A DNA stretch of 27,319 bases from a virus. The position numbers and the translations under genes are program-made. Shown piece by piece: positions 17,071-23,184 of this stretch (the stretch's first letter is position 1; each line of letters opens with the position of its first letter). The notes beneath the pieces were generated by a model. It was not told the DNA's origin. It ran no database searches and worked only from the letters and a program-made list of their open reading frames with translations. The stretch lies in the IMG/VR virus record IMGVR_UViG_3300038701_001327, positions 1-27,319 of that record; one strand, 5' to 3'.

Positions 17071-17568
17071 ATGGCATGGACAACACCCAAAACATGGACA
17101 TCTGAAATATTGACGTCAAATGATATGAATACATATCTATCAGATAACACCCAATGGTTATATGATGAAGTGACATATTCACCTGCAGAATATACATACA
17201 CGCGGGCGGGCGCGGTTAACTATTCAACAACTAGCGAGACACTCGTAGACATTGACGACCCGAACATGGTTGCAACGATAACAACCGACGGGGGCGACGT
17301 GCGCGTAACATTTGCAGCGACTGCCTACCGAACCAGCGGAACAGCAATGAATGCTTTTTTCGCCGTGTTATATGACGGCGTCCCGTATATACCCATACAA
17401 GTGAATCTCGACATGACAGATAACGTGTCATTCTCGTATGTATTCAATAACGTATCAGCAGGATCACACACGTTCCGAATGCGCTGGCGGCGACAGATTG
17501 GCGCAACTGGCACCCTTAACCTATTTGGACAATATGCACATTTTAGCGTTCGGGAGTTGAAGAAATAA
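17071..17568 (+). CDS. Small tail fibre / receptor-binding candidate, hybrid composition
   Basis: The 165-aa protein begins 'MAWTTPKTWTSEILTSNDMNTYLSDN', an N-terminal pattern common to small phage tail-tip proteins, presumably for attachment to the tail. The rest is strand-rich, with 'SAGSHTFRMRWRR' near the end, like C1q/TNF-type jelly rolls. From about 17216 the codon use changes sharply: CGA, CTC and ACC-type codons and GAC/AAC become frequent, unlike the rest of the genome. The head of the gene is 'native' and the body 'foreign', the pattern expected when a receptor-binding domain is swapped. The ribosome site is AAGGGG; the next gene starts in TAATG. Confidence 0.6.
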   Translation: MAWTTPKTWTSEILTSNDMNTYLSDNTQWLYDEVTYSPAEYTYTRAGAVNYSTTSETLVDIDDPNMVATITTDGGDVRVTFAATAYRTSGTAMNAFFAVLYDGVPYIPIQVNLDMTDNVSFSYVFNNVSAGSHTFRMRWRRQIGATGTLNLFGQYAHFSVRELKK

Positions 17569-18032
17569 TGACAGAACCGACGATTGTAACCAGCCCTATC
17601 ATATGGGACGCGACAGCATTAGACACGATCGCGCGCGCAATCCTAACAGATAATACCGCCGGAGTATCAGTTGGGGACTATAGCGCCATTGTTTTATTAG
17701 ATGAAACAGATGCAATGATTGCAACCGCCTCTGCAATTTTAGCGGGTGAAAACAAAATCACGTCAATAACAACATCCCCTGAACAACCAGACGATGAAAC
17801 GGCCGTCATGATCACGTGCAATGACACGTCAATTGCATCTGATGACATGATAGGGTTTGCAGTTTTTGTTGACGGTGAATTGTATGATGAAGGTGTTGTT
17901 GATGTTGTTGATGGGGTTGCAACACTAAATGACCCCACCCCAGACGCTGGGTTATATGACATTGTTTTTTATCGTCTGGTTGATGATTACGGTTCAGGGT
18001 CTGCACAAATGATGGTTACTGAGGTGATTTGA
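17568..18032 (+). CDS. Tail-tip accessory protein with Ig-like beta pattern
   Basis: The 154-aa acidic protein starts in a TAATG overlap with the fibre gene. Its first 40 or so codons share the unusual composition of the preceding gene (to about 17690), after which native codon use returns. The C-terminal half ('FAVFVDGELYDEGVVDVVDGVATLND', 'GLYDIVFYRLVDDYGSGSAQMMVTEV') has the alternating strands of a bacterial Ig-like domain, a module common on phage tails and heads that aids surface attachment. Function inferred from position and fold pattern only. Confidence 0.6.
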   Translation: MTEPTIVTSPIIWDATALDTIARAILTDNTAGVSVGDYSAIVLLDETDAMIATASAILAGENKITSITTSPEQPDDETAVMITCNDTSIASDDMIGFAVFVDGELYDEGVVDVVDGVATLNDPTPDAGLYDIVFYRLVDDYGSGSAQMMVTEVI

Positions 18033-18244
18033 TGAAAACAATAGGTGCAAACAATAGCGCGTCAAAAGAACGCCGGTTCAAACAACGGTTAAAAAAATCA
18101 TTGCGTAAAATCCGAAAAAATTGGGATACCATGCCAGCGGGTCAAAAGTGGGATTTAACAAAAGATGTTTTGATTGCAGTGATTGTGTTGCAATTACAAT
18201 TGATTGATGAAGATGAAGCAGAGGATGCAAACAATGGAAAATAA
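18032..18244 (+). CDS. Small basic/hydrophobic protein, unknown
   Basis: ATG 18032 overlaps the previous stop by one base (TGATG). The 70-aa product is strongly basic at the N-terminus ('RRFKQRLKKSLRKIRKNW'), has one short hydrophobic stretch ('DVLIAVIVLQLQLI', about 45-58) and ends in the acidic 'DEDEAEDA'. The DNA for that end (18206-18229) is identical to 24 bases in the small membrane gene at 1861. A cationic amphipathic helix plus a hydrophobic segment would suit a membrane-active lysis factor, but this is speculation. Confidence 0.6.
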   Translation: MKTIGANNSASKERRFKQRLKKSLRKIRKNWDTMPAGQKWDLTKDVLIAVIVLQLQLIDEDEAEDANNGK

Positions 18245-18497
18245 TTTCACTGATGTTTTGATTTTGGTTCAATTAGTGGTCATTGTGATCATGTCAGTTT
18301 TTGTTTATCGGTCATACCCAGTGGGTAAAATTGAAGAACTGTTTGATAAAGCGGAGAAACTGGCAAATGCAACAAACACAAATGTTGATGACATCACATT
18401 GACGGTTGCACGGTATTTACACAACTTAGTGTTAACAACCCAGATTGAAGAAGAAGATGCAGATGAAAATGCAGAGGGTTCAAAACCGTCTGAATAG
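18234..18497 (+). CDS. Small single-TM protein, holin candidate
   Basis: The preferred start is ATG 18234, overlapping the previous gene by 11 bases; an in-frame upstream Met run is less likely. The 87-aa product has one strong membrane helix (about residues 6-26, 'VLILVQLVVIVIMSVFVY'), a helical middle and an acidic, polar tail. It is the last gene of the late plus-strand block, after the tail-tip genes, a common place for holins. No endolysin follows. Function inferred from position and topology. Confidence 0.6.
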   Translation: MENNFTDVLILVQLVVIVIMSVFVYRSYPVGKIEELFDKAEKLANATNTNVDDITLTVARYLHNLVLTTQIEEEDADENAEGSKPSE

Positions 18498-18506
18498 TGG
18501 TACAAT
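18498..18506 (+). promoter_or_regulatory. Extended -10 promoter-like site (TGgTACAAT)
   Basis: The site matches 15 of 19 bases with the promoter-like site at 1272-1290 (TGnTAyAATATArnTGCAT). It overlaps the end of the last late gene and is followed by no open frame, only a terminator at 18550-18577. Transcription would give an RNA of about 65 nt. Confidence 0.4.
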
Positions 18507-18549
18507 ATAACTGCATATCCTTTTTGTGGCTTACATGTTGCGATAAAGC

Positions 18550-18577
18550 AAAAACCCCTGCAGACGCCGGGGTTTTT
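18550..18577. terminator. Bidirectional intrinsic terminator between convergent operons
   Basis: AAAAACCCC (18550-18558) pairs with GGGGTTTTT (18569-18577) across a 10-nt loop. The T run on each strand lets it stop both the rightward late transcript and the leftward minus-strand transcript, which converge here. Confidence 0.85.
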
Positions 18578-18607
18578 GTGTTTTTATGCAATGTGTTGTT
18601 CTAAGGG

Positions 18608-19210
18608 TTATTGACCACGCCCCCAGTCTGCAATAATCGGCAAAATTTGACGTAATAAGGGCGTATTAACGCCGTCAAACTCCGCGCCGGTATAAACAGA
18701 CATGATGTTGAAATAATTTGCCCCTATCATCACCCAAACGGTCTGGGGGTGTTTAACTGCATACAATGTGACCCCATTGACATGCAATGATGGGATGTAT
18801 AAGGACATCAACCCCTTCACGCCGTCAATACATGCACGGTTGAAATTTGCATCACGTATTGTTGCACCGGTCAAATCTGCATCATGCACGTCTGCACATT
18901 CAAAATTAACACCGGTTAAATCTGCATCACGCATGTCTGCAAACGCCAGATTTGTATAACGCATGTTTGCACCTGCAACCTCTGCACTCCGCATCTTCAC
19001 ATTACGCATGTCTGAACCGTTGAAATTGCATTGTTGCATCTTTGCACGTTCAAAGTTTGCAAAGCGTGCAAATGAATCTGAAATATCAGAACCCGCTAGG
19101 TTTGCATCATGCAGATCTGCAAACGTCAATTTTGATTCATGCAGATCTGAACCCTGAAGAAACGCCCACGGTTTAATTTCATATTTAAAACCATTAATTG
19201 TTGATTGCAT
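18608..19210 (-). CDS. Pentapeptide-repeat protein
   Basis: The 200-aa protein has a run of A(D/N)LxX-type repeats over about residues 18-135 ('FADLHDANLAGSD', 'FADMRDADLTGVNF', 'VHDADLTGATIRDANF'), which fold as a right-handed beta helix. The C-terminus is a different, non-repeat domain ending 'IADWGRGQ'. Some pentapeptide proteins mimic DNA and bind gyrase (Qnr, MfpA family), so interaction with host topoisomerase or other DNA enzymes is possible. The ribosome site AAAGGG lies nine bases before the ATG. It is the last gene of the minus operon. The DNA shows matching short direct repeats (AAATCTGCATCA-like). Confidence 0.88.
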   Translation of the reverse strand: MQSTINGFKYEIKPWAFLQGSDLHESKLTFADLHDANLAGSDISDSFARFANFERAKMQQCNFNGSDMRNVKMRSAEVAGANMRYTNLAFADMRDADLTGVNFECADVHDADLTGATIRDANFNRACIDGVKGLMSLYIPSLHVNGVTLYAVKHPQTVWVMIGANYFNIMSVYTGAEFDGVNTPLLRQILPIIADWGRGQ

Positions 19211-19215
19211 TGCAT

Positions 19216-19713
19216 TTATCCCTTTATATATGTTTGTTGACTTATGTGTTTGTACTGGGTTTCTGCATCCTCTGCTAACTGTTTGTAATCAAACCACCCC
19301 CGCCCTGCATAAAACCCCAAACGTGTTGTATATAACACGCCGTTCACCTGATGACCCAGATCACGGTACATGTCACCTAGATATGTCCCTGTTGTATAAT
19401 AGGTGTAACCCAATGCAGAGGATATCTCAGAAATTGTTGCAACTGGGTTTTCTTGAAGATAGGGCAAAATATTGTTATATGGTTCTCTGATAGCATATGG
19501 CATGACACGGGGCATGTTGATATATCCTAATTCATAAAACATTTTGTCACGCCGTGTTGTCCCTGAAACTTTATTCATTGCGCTTGTAATTGCTGAAATA
19601 GTACAAAACAACGGTGAAATTACTGTTTTATACGATTGCAACGGGTTGTTATATAACGCCCTCAGTGCAGTCAATTGTAAAGAAGTTAAACGGTCATTGT
19701 ATAATTCTGGCAT
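19216..19713 (-). CDS. GYIN/WFD-family protein (single unit)
   Basis: The 165-aa protein shares the layout of the genes at 26042 and 26503: 'LTSLQLTALRALYNNP' near the start, 'MFYELGYINMPRV', 'ILPYLQENPVATISEISSALGY', a following helix with 'YRDLG', and a closing 'GRGWFDYKQLAEDAE'. The segment from 'NPVAT' on reads as a winged or tetra-helical helix-turn-helix ('TISEISSALGYTYYTTGTYL'). DNA-binding regulation is therefore a reasonable inference; no known family is recognised. A hairpin at 19731-19747 and a GAAGGG site precede its start. It is the only family member on the minus strand. Confidence 0.8.
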   Translation of the reverse strand: MPELYNDRLTSLQLTALRALYNNPLQSYKTVISPLFCTISAITSAMNKVSGTTRRDKMFYELGYINMPRVMPYAIREPYNNILPYLQENPVATISEISSALGYTYYTTGTYLGDMYRDLGHQVNGVLYTTRLGFYAGRGWFDYKQLAEDAETQYKHISQQTYIKG

Positions 19714-19730
19714 TGTGAACCCTTCATCTG

Positions 19731-19747
19731 GGGGGCGTGATGCCCCC
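19731..19747 (-). promoter_or_regulatory. GC-rich intergenic hairpin
   Basis: GGGGGC (19731-19736) and GCCCCC (19742-19747) form a 6-bp stem with a 5-nt loop. It lies between the SSB gene and the next minus-strand gene. No T run follows on the minus strand, so it is more likely an mRNA-stability or translation element than a terminator. Confidence 0.5.
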
Positions 19748-19754
19748 GCTGTTC

Positions 19755-20093
19755 TTAAAATGGCAAATGTTCTAGTGGGTCAAAATCATCTTCATCTTCA
19801 ATGACGTGATCACCTGCAACCAATGGTGTGCTATACCATGATGTGACATCAACACACAATGCCCCATGATCTGCATAAGCAACACCAAACACGGTGACCA
19901 TATCCCCAACGTTGGTTTTAATCTTCATAACGTCTGCTTGCAATCCATGCAGATTACAATGCCATGTTGTGAATTTGGCAACGCCGGCGTGAATTGTTCG
20001 CACTTCAACATCAAATTCAATGAATGTCACCCCGCGGTTTTGTGCTGGCGGTGTGATGTGTCTAATAATCCCTGCAAATGATGTGTTATTCAT
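19755..20093 (-). CDS. ssb: Single-stranded DNA-binding protein
   Basis: The frame is open further upstream, but ATG 20093 has a GGGG ribosome site and avoids a long overlap; this gives 112 aa. The body fits an OB fold ('FAGIIRHITPP', 'VTFIEFDVEVRTI', 'FTTWHCNLHGLQADVM', 'NVGDMVTVFGVAY'). The end, 'DEDDFDPLEHLPF', copies the acidic tip of bacterial SSB (DDDIPF-like) that recruits host DNA repair and replication proteins. It would coat phage ssDNA and attract host polymerase partners. It overlaps the upstream RHH gene by 8 bases. Confidence 0.8.
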   Translation of the reverse strand: MNNTSFAGIIRHITPPAQNRGVTFIEFDVEVRTIHAGVAKFTTWHCNLHGLQADVMKIKTNVGDMVTVFGVAYADHGALCVDVTSWYSTPLVAGDHVIEDEDDFDPLEHLPF

Positions 20094-20280
20094 TTTTACC
20101 CCCTGAACGTTTACCACCCCAATTTGAAACGGTGACCGGAAACAATACCCCGTGATCATCACAAAACGCGTGCAATGCATCACGTGTGACATCACTGAGG
20201 GTTTTATAACCTGCAGATTTGTAAACGGTCTGCAACGCGTCAAATTGTTCATCAGTCAATTTCACAATGTGTGATTTCAT
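20086..20280 (-). CDS. Ribbon-helix-helix-like transcription regulator
   Basis: The 64-aa protein begins 'MKSHIVKLTDEQFDALQTVYKSAGYKTLSDVTRDAL', a good match to the RHH pattern: N-terminal strand, helix, turn with Gly, then 'SDVxRDAL'. RHH dimers bind short palindromes, so it could act on the operators in the divergent promoter region at 21519-21630. The C-terminus is basic and Gly-rich ('WGGKRSGGK'). It starts in an ATGA overlap with the upstream gene and overlaps SSB by 8 bases. Confidence 0.75.
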   Translation of the reverse strand: MKSHIVKLTDEQFDALQTVYKSAGYKTLSDVTRDALHAFCDDHGVLFPVTVSNWGGKRSGGKNE

Positions 20281-20597
20281 GAAAACAACCCCGCCAGCTT
20301 CATCTTATCCCAAACTTCAAACCATGTTTTGACATCACCGCGCATCAATGCGTTTTTGAACTCCGCAACAAACCCGTCATCAGATAGTTCACCAACTAAC
20401 CAACGGTCAAAAAACACATAGTAGGTATAAGATGAAAAAACCGGTTCAGGTTTAGCAACGGCCGTTGTTGAATTTGAAAAACTGTTGAAAAACCCGTCAA
20501 CATCCCCAGATTCAATTGCATGTTGCAATGCAGAGGCGTAACCCTCTGCAGACAATGCCCCCTTCAAAAAATTAATGTGAACATTAGATTGATTCAT
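20277..20597 (-). CDS. Unknown protein with two internal repeats
   Basis: The 106-aa protein contains two similar helical units: 'GALSAEGYASALQHAIESGD' (then VDGFF) and 'GELSDDGFVAEFKNALMRGD' (then VKTWF). The consensus is G-x-L-S-x-x-G-(Y/F)...A-(I/L)-x-x-G-D-V. A Ser/Thr/Pro-rich segment links them. No family is recognised; internal duplication suggests a two-lobed scaffold or binding protein. Its leader, including the start codon, is identical over 24 bases to that of the gene at 25491. Confidence 0.7.
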   Translation of the reverse strand: MNQSNVHINFLKGALSAEGYASALQHAIESGDVDGFFNSFSNSTTAVAKPEPVFSSYTYYVFFDRWLVGELSDDGFVAEFKNALMRGDVKTWFEVWDKMKLAGLFS

Positions 20598-20604
20598 TGT
20601 GGTT

Positions 20605-21504
20605 TTATCCCTTCAATAGATTCATAGATGTAAACAAATTAGTTGCCATTGCAAACGGTATCATTGCAGTTGCATAAACCCGGTTTGCATCGTTTTCAAA
20701 TGTAATCAAATGACGTGGTGCAATCACAACCCCAATTTGCCCGCCGTCAACATCTTTAACATATGCTGTTGTTGTGTTGTCATCACTGGGGATGATCACA
20801 ATTGCAGTTTTACCGTTCCAGTTATGGGATTCAACAACCGTCATTTTAGTGGTCATCAATTGTTGTGTTTCATTTGTGAACACATGCGGGGGGATATCCC
20901 CCCCATCTTCAACCGTTGTGTCTGTACCCTCTGCATTGTCTGCATAATCACCGTCTGCATCTTCAGATGTTGGATACCCCGGGGGGATTGTGTGAACACG
21001 TGTTGCAATGGTTGTGAAAAACTTATCTGAATGAACATCAACCCAAACAACCCCATCATCTTCATGTGTTGGTTCATCATCTGTTGAATCATAACGTGTT
21101 GCATACAAACGAATATCATCACCAAACGTTTCACAACTGATGTTCCATCCGGGAAGTTTCACATTTTGCAATGTATAGTTTTTAATTTCTGCAAACGTGT
21201 AAACCCCCAGTTCTTCATCTAAACCCGGCACATCTGAATCTAACACATAACAATGAAGCGGAGAAATTGCAACGATTTCATAAAACCCGTTACCACCTGA
21301 ACACATGCGGATTTGATACAAAACATTATCAGACCCCGTAAATGTTGCATTGTCATCAATAGACAACACCAAACCATAACCAACCTGCAAAACATCACAT
21401 TGAATTGCATCATTAATGATCACCTCTGCATGATGACCCCATGCACCAACATTGTTGACCGGTGACCCCAAACGTGACAAAAGAACCTGATGACTAACTG
21501 GCAT
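20605..21504 (-). CDS. Unknown 299-aa protein, first gene of the minus operon
   Basis: ATG 21504 is preferred over an in-frame GTG at 21519, because AAAGGG lies six bases before the ATG. The sequence is strand-rich ('QVGYGLVLSIDDNATF', 'NVLYQIRMCSGGNGFYEIV'), then has a very acidic, Asp/Glu/Thr-rich, probably disordered middle (about 170-220), then further strands ('GKTAIVIIPSDDNTTTAYV', 'GQIGVVIAPRHLI'). No membrane helix, signal peptide or catalytic motif is seen. As the promoter-proximal early gene it may act on the host, but no function can be assigned. Confidence 0.7.
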   Translation of the reverse strand: MPVSHQVLLSRLGSPVNNVGAWGHHAEVIINDAIQCDVLQVGYGLVLSIDDNATFTGSDNVLYQIRMCSGGNGFYEIVAISPLHCYVLDSDVPGLDEELGVYTFAEIKNYTLQNVKLPGWNISCETFGDDIRLYATRYDSTDDEPTHEDDGVVWVDVHSDKFFTTIATRVHTIPPGYPTSEDADGDYADNAEGTDTTVEDGGDIPPHVFTNETQQLMTTKMTVVESHNWNGKTAIVIIPSDDNTTTAYVKDVDGGQIGVVIAPRHLITFENDANRVYATAMIPFAMATNLFTSMNLLKG

Positions 21505-21518
21505 TGAAAACCCTTTCA

Positions 21519-21533
21519 CCTCTGAATCAGAGG
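21519..21533. promoter_or_regulatory. Palindrome CCTCTGAATCAGAGG (operator candidate)
   Basis: Seven-base arms around one central base. It lies between the minus-strand promoter and the ribosome site of the first minus-strand gene, so a bound dimer would block that transcript early. The words CCTCTG/CAGAGG are common in this genome, which lowers certainty. Confidence 0.5.
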
Positions 21534-21553
21534 AATAAAAATAAGATATTTAT

Positions 21554-21582
21554 AGAATAATTCAAGTTTTATATCTTGTCAA
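21554..21582 (-). promoter_or_regulatory. Promoter for the minus operon
   Basis: On the minus strand TTGACA (21577-21582) is followed by a 17-bp spacer and TATTCT (21554-21559). The -35 is a perfect consensus and the -10 matches 4 of 6. The start point should be near 21547, giving a leader of about 43 nt. Confidence 0.65.
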
Positions 21583-21604
21583 TAGTTTATGATTATAGTA
21601 TTCT
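21576..21604 (+). promoter_or_regulatory. Promoter for the replication operon
   Basis: TTGTCA (21576-21581), a 17-bp spacer and TATTCT (21599-21604). Its -35 overlaps the minus-strand -35 over five bases, and both -10 boxes have the same sequence, so the pair is nearly symmetric. Confidence 0.6.
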
Positions 21605-21606
21605 AA

Positions 21607-21630
21607 AATTGTACTGGAACAGGTACAATT
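21607..21630. promoter_or_regulatory. Inverted repeat AATTGTAC-N8-GTACAATT (operator candidate)
   Basis: Perfect 8-bp arms with an 8-nt spacer, placed just downstream of the plus -10 box, over the expected start of transcription. This is a classic position for a repressor dimer. The half-site spacing of 16 bp suits a helix-turn-helix or RHH dimer pair. Confidence 0.6.
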
Positions 21631-21662
21631 GAATTGTTTAATTAATTGAAGGGATGAATGCA

Positions 21663-22214
21663 ATGTCTAATAAGATTTACATGAAACCGCCATATTTAAT
21701 CAAATTGCGGGGTTCAGATTATATGACGGTTCAAGGGCGGTTGATGTGGTTTCGTGATGATCACCCTACCGGTCAAATTCAGACAGATCTGCATGATGTC
21801 GGGGGCGTTTTGGTTTGCAAAACTACCGTGTTTAATGAAGATAAAGAACTTCTGGCAACCGGTTTGTCAACCGTGCGGTCTGGGGAAAAAACCCAATGGT
21901 CAGGGCGTGACATTGAAAAAGCTGAAACCGCCAGCATTGGGAGGGCGTTGGCACATTGTGGATATGGCACACAATTTGCAACTGACGAATTGAATGACCG
22001 TGACTATTTAGCAGATTCACCGGTCAACCGGCCTGCATCCTCTGCACAACCTGCAACCCGAAAATCTGTTTTGTGGGATGCACTACGATACAACAAAACA
22101 TTGCTGGGGAAATTTGGTGATGAACAATCCATTGCAGAGGCGTTGAACAAATATGACGGTGATGTTGTTGCAGACGGTCATGATGTTGTGTTGCAGTGGT
22201 TGATGAAACGATAA
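21663..22214 (+). CDS. Phage recombination / ssDNA-annealing protein candidate (ERF/Rad52-like)
   Basis: The frame opens at 21654, but GAAGGG touches that ATG; ATG 21663 has proper spacing and gives 183 aa. The protein has 'MTVQGRLMWFRDDHP', 'LVCKTTVFNEDKELLATGLSTV' and 'AETASIGRALAHCGYGTQF'. The pattern 'KAETxxIGRALxxxGYG' is seen in phage ERF/Rad52-like single-strand annealing proteins, and the gene leads a replication operon with SSB nearby, which agrees. After a linker of about residues 125-140 comes a short helical C-terminal domain. It could also be a related uncharacterised early protein; no decisive catalytic residue exists in this class. Confidence 0.5.
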   Translation: MSNKIYMKPPYLIKLRGSDYMTVQGRLMWFRDDHPTGQIQTDLHDVGGVLVCKTTVFNEDKELLATGLSTVRSGEKTQWSGRDIEKAETASIGRALAHCGYGTQFATDELNDRDYLADSPVNRPASSAQPATRKSVLWDALRYNKTLLGKFGDEQSIAEALNKYDGDVVADGHDVVLQWLMKR

Positions 22215-22222
22215 CACAAAAT

Positions 22223-22253
22223 AACCCCGGCGCGTTTTGTGCTGGGGTTTTTT
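22223..22253 (+). terminator. Intrinsic terminator / attenuator inside the replication operon
   Basis: AACCCCGGC (22223-22231) pairs with GCTGGGGTT (22241-22249) with one G-U, followed by a T run to 22253. It would separate the first gene from the remaining replication genes and set their ratio. An alternative stem CACAAAA/TTTTGTG (22215-22221 with 22235-22241) overlaps it. Confidence 0.75.
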
Positions 22254-22267
22254 AGCGGAGGTCAACA

Positions 22268-22549
22268 ATGGCGCGATATGCAAACAAACGTGATGCAAAT
22301 GAACGTGAAATCATTGAAGCGTTGCAATGTGCAGGGTGTTTTGTACTGCAGGAACAAAACGTTGATTTGTGGGTTTTACCGCCCAATAATAAACAGTGGA
22401 TACCTATAGAAGTGAAAACAAAAACGGGGCGTTTAACATCGTATCAAATTAAACTGCACAACACGCTAAATGACATCTATAATTATAGAATAGCAGTTGT
22501 TACAACGATAGAAGAAGCATTTGATGCAGTGGGGATAAAATATGAATGA
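22268..22549 (+). CDS. PD-(D/E)XK nuclease-like protein (VRR-NUC / resolvase-like)
   Basis: The 93-aa protein has the compact core of VRR-NUC and archaeal-type resolvase nucleases: an N-terminal helix with conserved Glu ('DANEREIIEALQCAGCFV'), D in 'QNVDLWVL', then 'IPIEVKTKTGRLTSYQ' with E-x-K and the trailing Gln. It probably cuts branched or flap DNA during replication or recombination. A GCGGAGGT ribosome site precedes the ATG, after the terminator. Its end overlaps the next gene by 8 bases. Confidence 0.75.
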   Translation: MARYANKRDANEREIIEALQCAGCFVLQEQNVDLWVLPPNNKQWIPIEVKTKTGRLTSYQIKLHNTLNDIYNYRIAVVTTIEEAFDAVGIKYE

Positions 22550-23117
22550 TTATCAACAGGGGATGACCGCATTTGTAAATGCAGTACAGAATGAAGATGA
22601 CGCTTCTGATGTTGTGCGGTCAATTTTAGAATCTGCAGTGAACGCCGGTGATCTGTATAAGTTTTTGGTGGGTGACGTGATGACAATGTATCTGGAAACA
22701 GTGCAACACGGTCATAAACGTGAAATGAAACAATGGTTTGCAAATGTGTCTGGGTTGAATTACAACACGCTAGAATCATACATCACGGTTTGCAGGTTCT
22801 GGCGTCCATCAACCAGATTCAGGATTTTAGAACGTTACCCGAACATCACGTTTTCATATCTTAAAGAAGCGGTGTCCTACGGCCGTGAATATAGTGCAGT
22901 GTCTGCATTTCTGTTGATGCGTGAAGCGCAATCAGTGCCAGATCTGAAACGGTTGTTTGCATCCAAACGCGGGGTTAAACCGCCAGCAACTGAGGGTGAA
23001 CCCATTTTAGAAACTGAATTGTGGATTGAAGGGGGTGCAAACGCGCGGGTTTATTTGGGTGATTACAATGGGTTAATTCAGGGAAAACGGTACAATGTTT
23101 CAATATCTGAGAATTAA
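22542..23117 (+). CDS. Unknown replication-operon protein, helical, HTH-like
   Basis: The 191-aa protein starts inside the end of the nuclease gene after a GGGGATAAAAT leader. The middle, 'FANVSGLNYNTLESYITVCRFW' followed by 'YPNITFSYLKEAVSYG', resembles a ParB/KorB-type helix-turn-helix in which a protein scans DNA ('ITFSHLxEA' pattern). The C-terminus ('IEGGANARVYLGDYNGLIQGKRYNVSI') is a small beta domain. A DNA-binding role in replication or its control is inferred. Confidence 0.6.
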   Translation: MNDYQQGMTAFVNAVQNEDDASDVVRSILESAVNAGDLYKFLVGDVMTMYLETVQHGHKREMKQWFANVSGLNYNTLESYITVCRFWRPSTRFRILERYPNITFSYLKEAVSYGREYSAVSAFLLMREAQSVPDLKRLFASKRGVKPPATEGEPILETELWIEGGANARVYLGDYNGLIQGKRYNVSISEN

Positions 23118-23119
23118 AA

Positions 23120-23149
23120 AGGGGTTGAACCCGCAACGGTTTTTCCCCT
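23120..23149 (+). promoter_or_regulatory. Two-tier leader hairpin upstream of the initiator gene
   Basis: Outer stem AGGGG/CCCCT (23120-23124 with 23145-23149), a 3x3 internal loop and inner stem AACC/GGTT around CGCAAC. It lies between the unknown gene and the initiator start (23185). No T run follows, so an attenuation or translation role is more likely than termination. Confidence 0.4.
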
Positions 23150-23184
23150 GTTAAGTGTAACAGTTAGATTATAAGGCAAAAGTT

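Noticed and set aside
23150-23184. Promoter before the initiator gene (ATTATAAGG region)
   Set aside because: A TATAAG-like box exists but neither a -35 nor the TGn extension is convincing.
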